NCBI RefSeq assembly: GCF_900217815.1
Contig: NZ_OBMT01000005.1
Location: 62,001 to 126,000, forward strand
Length of the DNA: 64,000 bases
Origin: Rhodobacter maris
GTDB taxonomy: Bacteria > Pseudomonadota > Alphaproteobacteria > Rhodobacterales > Rhodobacteraceae
Reading direction: 5' to 3'
A program made the translations under genes and the position numbers. Each line of letters starts with the position of its first letter. The stretch's first letter is position 1. The notes under the pieces were generated by a model. That model worked only from the letters and a program-made list of their open reading frames with translations, was not told where the DNA came from and made no database searches. Positions 44,679-56,111 of the stretch are shown piece by piece.

Positions 44679-45788
44679 TCAGTTCACCACGAATTCGGCG
44701 TGCAGCGCGCCCGCGGCATTGATGCTTTTCAGAATGTCGATCATGTCGCGCGGGCTGACGCCAAGCGCATTCAACCCGGCGACCACATCGGAAAGCGAGC
44801 TGGTTTCGGGCACTTCGGCCATTTTGATGCCGGGGCCCTGCTGGATCGAGGCCTGGGTCCGGGGCACCACCACGGTCTCGCCGCGCGCAAACGGGTTGGG
44901 TTGCACAACGAGCGGCGCTTCCTGCACGCGCAGCGTCAGGTTGCCCTGGCTCACGGCGACGCGCGAAATCCGCACGTCCTCGCCCATGACAATCGTGCCG
45001 GAACGCTGGTCCACCACCACGCGGGCGCGCTGTTCGGGCTCGACATCAAGGTTTTCGAGCCGACCGAGCACATGGGCGGCCGAGCGCATCCCCGCCGCGC
45101 CGATATTCACCGTCACCGTGCCCGAATCTTCCATCGAGGCGATTCGCTTGCCGAATTCGGAGTTGATCGCCTTTTCGATCCGTCCTGCGGTGGTGAAATC
45201 GGGCTCGCGCAGCGCCAGCCGGATCGAGGAGAGGCTGTTGAGCTCGAAACCGATCTCGCGTTCGATATGCGCGCCCGAAGGGATCATCCCCGAGGTCGGC
45301 ACGCCCTGCACCACCGAAGCGGCCTGACCCTGGGCGGAGACACCGCCCGCGATCACCGCCCCCTGCGCAACCGCATAGATCTCACCGTCGGCGGCGTTCA
45401 TCGGCGTCATGATCAGCGTGCCGCCGAGCAGGCTCTTGGCATCGCCGATGGCCGAAACGGTGACGTCGATCTTGCCCCCCGCGCGGGCAAAGGCAGGCAG
45501 CGTGGCCGTGACCATGACCGCGGCGACGTTTTTCGGCCGGAATTGCTCTCCGTTAACGTTAACGCCGAGCCTTTCGAGGATGTTGGCCATGATCTCTTCG
45601 GTAAAGGGCGCGTTGCGGATGCCGTCGCCCGTGCCGTTGAGGCCGACCACGAGCCCGTAACCCACGAGGTCGTTGCCGCGCACGCCGTCGAACTCCACCA
45701 GATCCTTGATCCGGATCGGTGCGGCGAGGCTGAGCGTCGGCACCATCAGCGCGAGGAGAAGAAGCAGTAGTCTGGTCAGCGATTTCAT
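44679..45788 (-). CDS. flgI: FlgI, flagellar P-ring protein
   Basis: A 369-residue P-ring protein with signal peptide (about 1-22, LLLLLLALMVPTLSLAAP) and the family text IRIKDLVEFDGVRGNDLVGYGLVVGLNGTGDG, NVAAVMVTATLPAFARAGGKIDVTVSAIGDAKSLLGGTLI and VVDQRSGTIVMGEDVRI. It forms the periplasmic rod bushing. The ATG overlaps the flgL stop (ATGA). Last gene of the operon. Confidence 0.96.
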   Translation of the reverse strand: MKSLTRLLLLLLALMVPTLSLAAPIRIKDLVEFDGVRGNDLVGYGLVVGLNGTGDGIRNAPFTEEIMANILERLGVNVNGEQFRPKNVAAVMVTATLPAFARAGGKIDVTVSAIGDAKSLLGGTLIMTPMNAADGEIYAVAQGAVIAGGVSAQGQAASVVQGVPTSGMIPSGAHIEREIGFELNSLSSIRLALREPDFTTAGRIEKAINSEFGKRIASMEDSGTVTVNIGAAGMRSAAHVLGRLENLDVEPEQRARVVVDQRSGTIVMGEDVRISRVAVSQGNLTLRVQEAPLVVQPNPFARGETVVVPRTQASIQQGPGIKMAEVPETSSLSDVVAGLNALGVSPRDMIDILKSINAAGALHAEFVVN

Positions 45789-46798
45789 CTGATGTAATCC
45801 GTCAGCGACAGTTGCGACAGGCGCGAAGTCAGGGTGTAGAGCGTTTCGAGTTGTGTCTCGACGGCTTCGAGGGCGGTGGCCGTGTCGTATTCATCGACGC
45901 CGATCAGATCGAGCTGCGCCAAGCTGAGCGCGGTTTTCTGGTTGGCGTTGCGCGTCTGCGCGTCGCTGATCAACTCTTCGACCGAGCCCAGATTGGCGCG
46001 AGTCGTCGTCAGCGCGTTCTCGGCATTGATGATCTGGCCGCCGGCGGAAGAGGCCAGCGCGGCGCGGGCGGTTTCCGAGAGCGTGTCGTCGGTTGCCAGC
46101 GCCGCAAGGGCAAAGCCTTTGAGCATGTTGCGAATCGCCGGATCTGCGGCCGTCACGGTCAGCTGTGCGGATTCAGTTTCCGAGACCGCAACCGCCGAGG
46201 TCGCCGTGGTCGAACCGAAATAGGCTTCGTCGAGGAAGCCGCTCCCGCTGCCTTCGGGCTGATCGAACCAGTCGTTAACCGCCTCAATGATTTCGGTCGC
46301 GGTGGTCATGCCGGAAGTTTCGGCCTTCAACGCCGCGAGAATATCGTCGGCCGAGGCGACGGGGCGGGTATCGGTGGCCACCCCCGACATCAGATATCGC
46401 CCCGAAACCGAAACGTTGAGCGATTGGACGATGGAGGAGAACCGATACGCGGCGTCTTGCAGCGTGGCGTCGACCGATGTCGAGACGCCGGTCGTGCCCG
46501 CGGCCACAAGCTCCGAGCCAACCGATTGCGCATGCGTCTGGATCGTCTCGAGCGCGGTCTGCTGGGTGCTGGTGCTCAACGCCATCTCTTTCGCTGCCTG
46601 ATCGTAAGATTCGATGCGCTGCAGCGAATGCGTGATCGAGGCGAGCGCAGTGAAATCGCCGCCGACGGCCGCGCCGACATCCTGGGCTACGCCGGTCACC
46701 AGCTCCTCGGAGAGCCGGGTCATCGTGGTTTTGAGCTGGGCGTTGTGGTTGCGCATCGTGTAGGTCTGCGCCATGTCGCCGACGGAAACATACTTCAT
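45785..46798 (-). CDS. flgL: FlgL, hook-filament junction protein
   Basis: A 337-residue flagellin-like protein. The N-terminal coiled coil (MAQTYTMRNHNAQLKTTMTRLSEELVTGVAQDVGAAVGGDFTALASI) and the C-terminal partner (LIGVDEYDTATALEAVETQLETLYTLTSRLSQLSLTDYIR) flank a Thr/Ser-rich middle. It joins hook and filament as HAP3. It follows flgK by one base and overlaps flgI. Confidence 0.9.
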   Translation of the reverse strand: MKYVSVGDMAQTYTMRNHNAQLKTTMTRLSEELVTGVAQDVGAAVGGDFTALASITHSLQRIESYDQAAKEMALSTSTQQTALETIQTHAQSVGSELVAAGTTGVSTSVDATLQDAAYRFSSIVQSLNVSVSGRYLMSGVATDTRPVASADDILAALKAETSGMTTATEIIEAVNDWFDQPEGSGSGFLDEAYFGSTTATSAVAVSETESAQLTVTAADPAIRNMLKGFALAALATDDTLSETARAALASSAGGQIINAENALTTTRANLGSVEELISDAQTRNANQKTALSLAQLDLIGVDEYDTATALEAVETQLETLYTLTSRLSQLSLTDYIR

Positions 46799-46799
46799 C

Positions 46800-48245
46800 T
46801 CAGAGATCCAGAATTTCTTGCAACAGGGAGTCGATGGCGGAGATCACCTTGGCATTTGCGGCATAGGCCTGTTCGATCACGAGCAGGTTTTGCAGCTCGT
46901 AATCGGTGTCGACCCCCTGGCCCAGGACCATCTCGTTGAGCGATTCCTGGCGCGCGCTGGTGTAGCTTTGCGTCAGTTCCGCCGATTGCCGATCCGAGGC
47001 GACGATCGACAGAAAACCCGCGGCGAGCCCCGAGAATGACCGTCGGGTGCTGCCCATGTTGCCCGAGGCCGGTGCGCTCTCGTCGCTCAGCGCGGCAGAG
47101 ATCGCATTGAGGAGCGTGGCATTGCCCACGGCGCCCTCGGAAGTGGCATCTAGGCCGTCGCGAATGCGCCATACCGCGCCGTCTTCCTGACTCGGATCGA
47201 CCGACGCGTTCAGGCGCAGCCGCCCCGCCAGACCGGTTTCGTTGGCCGCATCGAAGGCTTCGCCGGCATCGGTGAAGAGCCCGGCACCGTTATCGTCGAC
47301 ACTCACGCTTTCGAGCCGTGTCATCAGATCGCGCGCCACCGCATCGAGATTGGCCTGCGCTTCGGGGGCGAGTTCGTCGCGGATCGCGAAATTGGCCGCC
47401 AGCGAGCCGCCGCCGAACATGCCGCTTTCCGCGGTGGAGACCGGCTGGCCGTTCAGCGTCAGCCCGGAGAGCGTGCCGGATTCGAGGGTCCAGCCCGGAT
47501 CCATGGCACTTGACGAGCTGAAACCGATCTCGCTCGGAGAGCCGTCGAGCAGGATCGCCCCGCTCTTGGTGAAAATCGAGATCTGGTTGTTGTCGCGGTC
47601 GACAACCTTGATCGGAACGATCTCGGCGATCTGGTCGAGCACCATCTGCCGTTCGTCCATCAGCGCGCTCGCATCGCGGCCGGTGGAAAGCTGAGACGTG
47701 ATCGCGTGGTTCAACTCGTCGATCCGCACAAGCGATTCGTTGAGCAGGTCAACCTGCTCGCCGATCGCATGGTCCGCCTCGAGCCGGGACGCCTGAATTT
47801 CGTCGGAAATTGCGTTGATCTTGCTGACGACCGATTGCGCGGTGGTCACTGTCGCGGTCAGCCGCGCAACGCTGTCGGGCATGCTCGAGGCTTCGAGCAG
47901 CGCGTTTTCGAAATCCGAAATCGTCTGGCCGAGCGAACCAGCCTCGGTCGGATCGCCGATCTCCGCCTCGATATTGGCGAAGAAATCCACTTTCACATCG
48001 ATATTGGCCGCGGCGGCATCGGCAAGCTGCTTGTCTTGCAGAAGCGTTGCATCGACGATGCGGTTGACGCCGAGGATACGCACGCCGCCACCATCGCCGC
48101 CGAGTGTTTCGGCGCTGATCGACAGTTCGCGGCGGGCGTAGCCCTCGGTCATCGCATTGGCCACGTTGGCCGAGACGATCTCGGCTTTGCGTGAGGAAGC
48201 GGTCAGCCCGGAGACTGCGTTGTTGAAGGCGTTGTTGATGCCCAT
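46800..48245 (-). CDS. flgK: FlgK, hook-associated protein 1
   Basis: A 481-residue protein with the N-terminal rod/hook motif NNAFNNAVSGLTASSRKAEIVSANVANAMTEGYARRELSIS and the C-terminal LNEMVLGQGVDTDYELQNLLVIEQAYAANAKVISAIDSLLQEILDL shared by axial proteins. It is the first hook-filament junction protein. It lies between flgE (31 bases upstream) and flgL. Confidence 0.95.
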   Translation of the reverse strand: MGINNAFNNAVSGLTASSRKAEIVSANVANAMTEGYARRELSISAETLGGDGGGVRILGVNRIVDATLLQDKQLADAAAANIDVKVDFFANIEAEIGDPTEAGSLGQTISDFENALLEASSMPDSVARLTATVTTAQSVVSKINAISDEIQASRLEADHAIGEQVDLLNESLVRIDELNHAITSQLSTGRDASALMDERQMVLDQIAEIVPIKVVDRDNNQISIFTKSGAILLDGSPSEIGFSSSSAMDPGWTLESGTLSGLTLNGQPVSTAESGMFGGGSLAANFAIRDELAPEAQANLDAVARDLMTRLESVSVDDNGAGLFTDAGEAFDAANETGLAGRLRLNASVDPSQEDGAVWRIRDGLDATSEGAVGNATLLNAISAALSDESAPASGNMGSTRRSFSGLAAGFLSIVASDRQSAELTQSYTSARQESLNEMVLGQGVDTDYELQNLLVIEQAYAANAKVISAIDSLLQEILDL

Positions 48246-48276
48246 CGTTCAGCTCCTGTCACTGGCCGCTCCGGCC

Positions 48277-49632
48277 TCAGCGTTTGATGTTGGTGGTCTC
48301 TTGCAGCATTTCGTCGACGGTCTGGATAACCTTGGCGTTCGACGAATAGGCACGCTGCGTCTGGATCAAGTTGGTCAGTTCTTCGGCCACGTCGACCGCG
48401 GAACCCTCGCGGGCGTAGCCTTCGATCGAGCCGGTCGGGCCGTCGCCTGCATCCCAGAGGTAGAACGAGCCCGAAGTCGAGGAGACCTGGAAGGTCTGGT
48501 TGTCGAGCGCGCTGAGGCCGTTGGCATTCGCCACATCGACGAGCGGGATCTGGTAGACGGTGCGGATGAAGCCGGTGTCATAAGTGGCGAGGATGAAACC
48601 GTTCTCGTCGATTTCCACGCCGGTGAGGCTGCCCACCGGAGAGCCATCCTTGCTGATCGAGGTCGGCGCGAAATCGGTGGCGAGCTGGGTCAGGCCATTG
48701 GTGTCGCCAATCTTGCCGATCGTCACCTCGATGTCCTGCAGGCCTTCGGCGACCGAGAGCGAGATCTTTCCGGTTGCCGCGTCATAGGTCGGGCTCGGCA
48801 GCGAGCCCGTGTCGTCGCCCACCACGGTCAGAAGTGTGCCGCCGCTGGTCGAGGTATTGTCGAACGTCAATTCGTAGGTGCCCAGAACACCCGTGCCAAG
48901 GCCGAGCGGGTCGGTCGTGGTGGCGTTATCGACGATCGTCATCGTCCAGGTGTTGGTTGCCGGGTTGTCGGGGTCCGCAACGGTCGGCGTGAAAGTGATC
49001 TCAAGCGTGTTCGAGGTGCCGAGGTTGCCGAAATATTCAACCGACGAGGTGAGGCTTTCGCCGCTGCCGGTCGATTCGGTTTCCGTCGCGGGCAGGTTGA
49101 TGCCGAGGTTCATCACCGTCGTCGGGTCGCCCGCCGTCTGGTTGGCGTTGATCACCACCGGCTCGAGCCCGGCGGTCGTATCGCGCGGCTGGGTCGGGAT
49201 CGTGCCATCGGCATTGGCCGCCCAGCCGAGCAGGACGAGACCCGAATCGGTGCGCAGCACGCCATCCGCGTCGGTGCTGAAGGAGCCCGTGGTGGTCATC
49301 AGCAGCGGTTGCGCGTCCAGCCCGTTGATGAGGCCCGCCGTGGTCGCCACCGGCAGGAAGCCGCGTCCCGAGATCGCGAGGTCCATGGCGTTCGACGTGG
49401 AGACGAGCGAGCCGCGCTCGTCGATCAGTCGGCCGGTGGAGGCGCGCACGCCGCCCGCCGAATAGGTGCCGGAGCCGCTCGACTGGGCAAGCACCATGCT
49501 CTCGAAATCGGTCGTGGCTCGCTTGTAGCCATAAGTGCCGGAGTTGGCGATGTTGTCAGAAATCGTCGCAAGGCGGGTGGCATTGGCCGCGAGACCAGCC
49601 ACACCGGCGTTGAGCGAAGAAGAGATGGACAT
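48277..49632 (-). CDS. flgE: FlgE, flagellar hook protein
   Basis: A 451-residue hook subunit: MSISSSLNAGVAGLAANATRLATISDNIANSGTYGYKRATTDFESMVLAQ at the N-terminus, TGRLIDERGSLVSTSNAMDLAISGRGFLPV, a Thr/Asp-rich variable centre, and the C-terminal SAVDVAEELTNLIQTQRAYSSNAKVIQTVDEMLQETTNIKR. A near-consensus CtrA box lies about 57 bases upstream, in the 146-base gap after motB. Confidence 0.95.
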   Translation of the reverse strand: MSISSSLNAGVAGLAANATRLATISDNIANSGTYGYKRATTDFESMVLAQSSGSGTYSAGGVRASTGRLIDERGSLVSTSNAMDLAISGRGFLPVATTAGLINGLDAQPLLMTTTGSFSTDADGVLRTDSGLVLLGWAANADGTIPTQPRDTTAGLEPVVINANQTAGDPTTVMNLGINLPATETESTGSGESLTSSVEYFGNLGTSNTLEITFTPTVADPDNPATNTWTMTIVDNATTTDPLGLGTGVLGTYELTFDNTSTSGGTLLTVVGDDTGSLPSPTYDAATGKISLSVAEGLQDIEVTIGKIGDTNGLTQLATDFAPTSISKDGSPVGSLTGVEIDENGFILATYDTGFIRTVYQIPLVDVANANGLSALDNQTFQVSSTSGSFYLWDAGDGPTGSIEGYAREGSAVDVAEELTNLIQTQRAYSSNAKVIQTVDEMLQETTNIKR

Positions 49633-49689
49633 GGGGGGGCGCCTTTCTGCTGCTTGTCCCTCGATCGAAGGCCAGAGTGCAGCAGCGCC

Positions 49690-49705
49690 GTTAACATCGA
49701 CCTAA
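49690..49705 (-). promoter_or_regulatory. Near-consensus CtrA box upstream of flgE
   Basis: On the minus strand TTAG-GTCGATG-TTAAC differs by one base from TTAA-N7-TTAAC and is oriented toward flgE. Confidence 0.45.
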
Positions 49706-49778
49706 CACCTAAAATGCCAGGGATTTCTTTGCCGTTATCCCGGCCGCCGATCCTGATCGGGGCCGGGGTGCGGCAGCC

Positions 49779-50630
49779 TTACCTTCCGTCGCGCAAAAGG
49801 ATCAGCTCAAGCCGGTTGTTGCGGATCGAGAGCGTCGCCTCGACCGCGGGCTTGCGATCGGCGAAACCGGAGACGCGCTGTACCCTTGCGGGGTCGAAAC
49901 CGTCGTCTTCCATCAGTTGCCGCATCGCCTGCGCCCGTGCGCTCGAGAGATCCCAGACCGGGTTCTCACGCAGCATCGACGGGTAGGAACGCGTGAAGCC
50001 GTTGATTGCCACGCTGTTGGTGGCGAGCCCGAACACGCGTGACAGCATCTTTGCGATCTCGCGCAGGAGCGGCTCTGGCGTGACAGTCTCGGGCGTGAAA
50101 AGCGGCTCGTTCTCCAGATCGAAGAACTCCACGATCAGCCCCTCGTCGGTGATCTTGGTCACGATGTGGCGCGCCATCTGCTCGCTTACCATCGATTCGC
50201 CGCCCATCCCCTGCAGCGCCTTCTCGATTTCCTTCGCGATGCGCTCGAATTCGGCCTTGTCCTTTGCCGTGTCCGCGCTGTCCATGCCGCTGTCGCCGCG
50301 GGCCTGACGCTCTGCCGTCGGGCTCTGCCCCGAGGCACCGGTACCGGTCTGCGCGATCTGGTCCTCCGAGAACACCGAATCTCCGCCGAAGGCGCCCTCG
50401 CCCCCTCCCGAGACCCGGTTGATCGGGATCGTCGGATTGAAATAATCCGCAATCCCCTTGCGTTGCTTTTCCGTTGTCGCGTTCAGCAGCCACATCAGCA
50501 GAAAGAAGGCCATCATGGCGGTCACGAAATCGGCATAGGCAACCTTCCACGCCCCACCGTGGTGCCCGCCGCCCGCGACGACTTTCTTTCGCTTGATGAT
50601 GACTGGCGCCGCGTTGTCACGCGAGCCCAT
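49779..50630 (-). CDS. motB: MotB, flagellar motor stator protein
   Basis: A 283-residue stator protein: basic N-terminus, then a single transmembrane helix WKVAYADFVTAMMAFFLLMWLLNATT with the proton-accepting D34, a plug/linker, and an OmpA-like peptidoglycan-binding domain (about 160-283, EPLFTPETVTPEPLLREIAKML through LSSARAQAMRQLMEDDGFDPARVQRVSGFADRKP). It anchors the stator to the cell wall; no motA is adjacent in the window. A perfect CtrA box lies about 45 bases upstream. Confidence 0.94.
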   Translation of the reverse strand: MGSRDNAAPVIIKRKKVVAGGGHHGGAWKVAYADFVTAMMAFFLLMWLLNATTEKQRKGIADYFNPTIPINRVSGGGEGAFGGDSVFSEDQIAQTGTGASGQSPTAERQARGDSGMDSADTAKDKAEFERIAKEIEKALQGMGGESMVSEQMARHIVTKITDEGLIVEFFDLENEPLFTPETVTPEPLLREIAKMLSRVFGLATNSVAINGFTRSYPSMLRENPVWDLSSARAQAMRQLMEDDGFDPARVQRVSGFADRKPAVEATLSIRNNRLELILLRDGR

Positions 50631-50675
50631 TCCACCACCTCATATTCACCCGAAACAATGCGTATCATCCGGGGC

Positions 50676-50691
50676 TTAAGGGGCACTTAAC
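50676..50691 (-). promoter_or_regulatory. CtrA box upstream of motB
   Basis: TTAAGGGGCACTTAAC is an exact TTAA-N7-TTAAC in the 88-base gap before motB; both half-sites are complete, so it can act in either direction. Confidence 0.6.
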
Positions 50692-50718
50692 GGATAAAAT
50701 CCGCAGGAGTTCTCTGGC

Positions 50719-51276
50719 TCAGGCGGAGGGGGTGAAACCGCCGAAACGGCCTGCGAAGAAGCAGAGCGGCGCACCTTGATGCGCAAGCGTGAACCGTGCG
50801 ACCCGGCCGATGATGATGGTATGGTCGCCGCCTTCATGGGTCGCCTCGGTTTCGCATTCGAACCGGGCGAGGCAGCCCTCAAGCAACGGCACCGCCTGGG
50901 CGTTGAGGCGGGCTTCCAGCCCCTCGAAACCGGGCCCGGAAGAGGTGGAAAATCGTTTCGCAAGATCCGTCTGCCCGGCGCCGAGCACATGGATCGCAAA
51001 AGCGGGGGCGGCAGCAAAATGGCGATGCCGCATCGAGGAGCGCGCCGCCGACCACAGCACCAGCGCCGGATCGAGCGAGACCGAGGCGAAAGAATTCACC
51101 GTGATGCCGATCGGATCGCCGCTGCCTTGCTCGCGCGCGGTGATCACCGTGACACCGGTGGCAAAGCGCCCCAAAGCATCGCGCAGAAGCCGCGGCGCGG
51201 CCGGGTCGGGCTGGTGCCCCTCCGCCGCGGCTTCGGCCTGCTCCACCGCGGCTTCGATCTTGTCACTCTCGCTCAT
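50719..51276 (-). CDS. Flavin reductase domain protein
   Basis: A 185-residue protein: a charged N-terminal extension (about 1-30), then a flavin-reductase/FMN-binding split barrel with LRDALGRFATGVTVITA, PIGITVNSFASVSLDPALVLWSAARSSMRH, FAIHVLGAGQTDLAKRF and the C-terminal LAHQGAPLCFFAGRFGGF. Such proteins supply reduced flavin to monooxygenases; the partner is not in the window. GGGAGG precedes the ATG. It follows gyrB by 24 bases on the same strand. Confidence 0.88.
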   Translation of the reverse strand: MSESDKIEAAVEQAEAAAEGHQPDPAAPRLLRDALGRFATGVTVITAREQGSGDPIGITVNSFASVSLDPALVLWSAARSSMRHRHFAAAPAFAIHVLGAGQTDLAKRFSTSSGPGFEGLEARLNAQAVPLLEGCLARFECETEATHEGGDHTIIIGRVARFTLAHQGAPLCFFAGRFGGFTPSA

Positions 51277-51300
51277 CCTGCCTCCCGGGGTCTGCCCGTG

Positions 51301-53757
<2,457 letters not shown>

Positions 53758-53824
53758 CTATCCTGCAAGTCGATGGCGATTTATAGGGTTTCGGCGCCGC
53801 CTTGTCACGCCTTCGCCACAATAT

Positions 53825-54895
53825 TTAGCGGTTCTGGAACGCGGTTTCCGCGAGCGCTGAGGTGCCAGCGGTTTCGGTCACTTCCCAGTAGCGCGCCCGC
53901 TCTCCCAGCGCCTCGAAAAGCTCCGCCCCGGTGCCGGTCATCATCACCTGCGCAGGCAGCGCGCAGATCTCGTCATAAAGCGCGGCGCGGCGGGCCGCAT
54001 CGAGATGGGCGGCCACCTCATCGAGCAAAAGCACCGTCGTTTCACCTGCCAGCGCCCGGGCATTGGCCAGAAGAAGCGAAATCAGCAGCGCCTTTTGCTC
54101 ACCCGTGGAGCATTGATCGGCCGGGGCGTCTTTCTCGGCGTAAACCGCGCTCAGGTCCGCCCGGTGCGGCCCGGTGAGCGTGCGCCCCGCCGCCATGTCC
54201 CGCCACCGCCCCTCGGCGAGCGCCGCAGCGAGGTCTTCGGGCCCCTCGCCGGTGATCGCGAGCGTCGCCGCCGGAAAGGCTGTGGCGGCCCCGGCCTGCG
54301 CCGCAGCAAGCTTCGTCAGCGTCTCGGCGCGGTGAACGCGGATCTGTGCGCCCGCCTCCGCCATCTGGCCTTCCAGCGCATGATACCAGGCGCCGTCCTG
54401 CACATCATCCTTCAAAAGCCGGTTGCGCTCGCGCATCGCTTTTTCATAAGCCAGCACCGCCTCCGCATGAGCGGGAAAAAAGCTCAGCGCCATCCGGTCG
54501 AGAAAGCGGCGCCGCCCTTCCGCGCCCTCGATCCAGAGCCGGTCCATCGCCGGCACCAGCCAGAGCACGCGCAAAAGCCGCCCGAGCGCGAGTTGCGAGG
54601 CGGCCTTGCCGTCGATGCGCACCTCCCGGCTTTGCCCCGGCAGGGCCGAGGTCTCGATCTCATAGTCGGAGAGGGTGGCCTTCAGCTTCCATCCCACGGC
54701 TTCTTGCCGTCGGATCAGCTCTTCCGCACTCGCGCGGCGCAGGCCCCGGCCCGGGGAAAGGAGCGAGACCGCCTCCAGCACCGAGGTCTTGCCCGCGCCA
54801 TTCGGCCCGTAAAGCGCCACGGGCCGGGTATCAAACGCAAGATCCGCCCGGCGATGCGAGCGGAACTGCAAAAGCGTCAGGCTGCGCAAGCTCAC
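53825..54895 (-). CDS. recF: RecF, recombination mediator
   Basis: A 356-residue SMC-like ATPase: Walker A in ALYGPNGAGKTSVLEAVSLLSPGRGLR (30-37), signature DQCSTGEQKALLISLLLANA, Walker B VLLLDEVAAHLDAARR. It loads RecA at gaps with RecOR. It starts with GTG 54895, overlapping the dnaN stop (GTGA). Confidence 0.94.
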   Translation of the reverse strand: MSLRSLTLLQFRSHRRADLAFDTRPVALYGPNGAGKTSVLEAVSLLSPGRGLRRASAEELIRRQEAVGWKLKATLSDYEIETSALPGQSREVRIDGKAASQLALGRLLRVLWLVPAMDRLWIEGAEGRRRFLDRMALSFFPAHAEAVLAYEKAMRERNRLLKDDVQDGAWYHALEGQMAEAGAQIRVHRAETLTKLAAAQAGAATAFPAATLAITGEGPEDLAAALAEGRWRDMAAGRTLTGPHRADLSAVYAEKDAPADQCSTGEQKALLISLLLANARALAGETTVLLLDEVAAHLDAARRAALYDEICALPAQVMMTGTGAELFEALGERARYWEVTETAGTSALAETAFQNR

Positions 54896-56010
54896 ACGCG
54901 CATCGGCATCACGACATAGACGGCGGAGGTGTCATTGCCTTCGCGCATCAGCGTCGGATCACCTGAGGAGTTGAACAGGAAGACGGCGTTTTCGCGGTCC
55001 ACCTGGCTCGCGATTTCCAGCAGATACTTGGCGTTGAAGCCGATCTCGAGCCGTTCGTCGCCGTAAGCCACGGCCAGTTCTTCTTCCGCCGCACCGGCAT
55101 CGGGGGCATTGACCGAAAGCACAAGCCGATCTTCATCAAGGCTCAGCTTCACCGCGCGCGAGCGCTCGGAAGAGACGGTGGCCACCCGGTCCACGGCTTT
55201 CGCGAATTCCTGCGCATCCACCTCAAGACGCCGCGCATTCCCCATTGGGATGACGCGGGTGTAATCGGGGAAGGTGCCGTCGATCACTTTTGAGGTGAGC
55301 GTGATCTCGGGCGTGGCAAAGCGCACCTTGGTCTCGGAGACGGAAACGGCGATCTGCGCCTCGTCGTCATCCAGAAGCTTGCGCAGCTCGTTCACGGTTT
55401 TGCGCGGCACGATCACGCCGGGCATGCCCGCAGCACCTTCGGGCTGCGGCGCATCGATCCGGGCGAGCCGGTGGCCATCGGTCGCCACGCAGCGCAGCAC
55501 CGCGCCATCCTCGCCGGTCGCCAGATGCATGTAGACGCCGTTGAGGTAATAGCGTGTCTCCTCTGTCGAGATCGCGAATTTCGACTTGTCGAACAGGCGC
55601 TTGAGCACGCCGGCCTTGGCGGCGAAATTGGCGGTATATTCCGAGCTCGCCATCACCGGAAAATCTTCTTTCGGCAGGGTAGCAAGGTTGAAGCTCGAGC
55701 GCCCCGCCATCACCGAGAGCCGACCCGCGGCGGGGTCATCACTCAGCTGCACGAGTGCGCCATCGGGGAGCTTGCGCACGATTTCATGCAGCATCACCGC
55801 CGAAACCGTGGTCGCGCCCGCCCGTTCGACCTGCGCAGGCGCCTTGTCGACAACCTCGATATCGAGATCGGTGGCGCGGAAGGACACGGTTGCTCCTTCC
55901 GCCTCGATCAGCACATTGGCCAGGATCGGGATCGTGTTGCGCCGTTCGACAACCGATTGGGCCTGAGCCACCGCCTTCAGCAGGGCGGCGCGTTCGATGC
56001 TGATCTTCAT
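54892..56010 (-). CDS. dnaN: DNA polymerase III beta sliding clamp
   Basis: A 372-residue clamp subunit with three repeated domains: MKISIERAALLKAVAQAQSVVERRNTIPILANVLIEA, RRLFDKSKFAIS-type text (KRLFDKSKFAISTEETRYYLNGVYMH) and GRLEVDAQEFAKAVDRVATVSSERSRAVKLSL-like text, ending DTSAVYVVMPMRV. It rings DNA and tethers polymerase III. The second ATG (56010) is preferred because GAGGA lies six bases before it, whereas it abuts the first ATG at 56016. It overlaps recF by four bases. Confidence 0.96.
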   Translation of the reverse strand: MKISIERAALLKAVAQAQSVVERRNTIPILANVLIEAEGATVSFRATDLDIEVVDKAPAQVERAGATTVSAVMLHEIVRKLPDGALVQLSDDPAAGRLSVMAGRSSFNLATLPKEDFPVMASSEYTANFAAKAGVLKRLFDKSKFAISTEETRYYLNGVYMHLATGEDGAVLRCVATDGHRLARIDAPQPEGAAGMPGVIVPRKTVNELRKLLDDDEAQIAVSVSETKVRFATPEITLTSKVIDGTFPDYTRVIPMGNARRLEVDAQEFAKAVDRVATVSSERSRAVKLSLDEDRLVLSVNAPDAGAAEEELAVAYGDERLEIGFNAKYLLEIASQVDRENAVFLFNSSGDPTLMREGNDTSAVYVVMPMRV

Positions 56011-56111
56011 ATCCATTCCTCACCGGGGCCGGGGTCGGCACGGTAACATGCCGTCACGCCGGAACAAGATTTTTCCGGACATTCCGTTGCTTTGGTCGGG
56101 GCGTCAAGAGT

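Noticed and set aside
45552-45563. GTTAACGTTAAC palindrome inside flgI
   Set aside because: Two CtrA half-sites are present, but with a 2-base instead of 7-base spacer and well inside a gene, so it is probably chance.
48157-49986. Long plus-strand frame opposite flgE (about 600 codons)
   Set aside because: It is a shadow of the GC-rich flgE/flgK coding strand, rich in Arg, Gly and His with no domain, as are similar frames opposite gyrB, hslU, murU and tamB.
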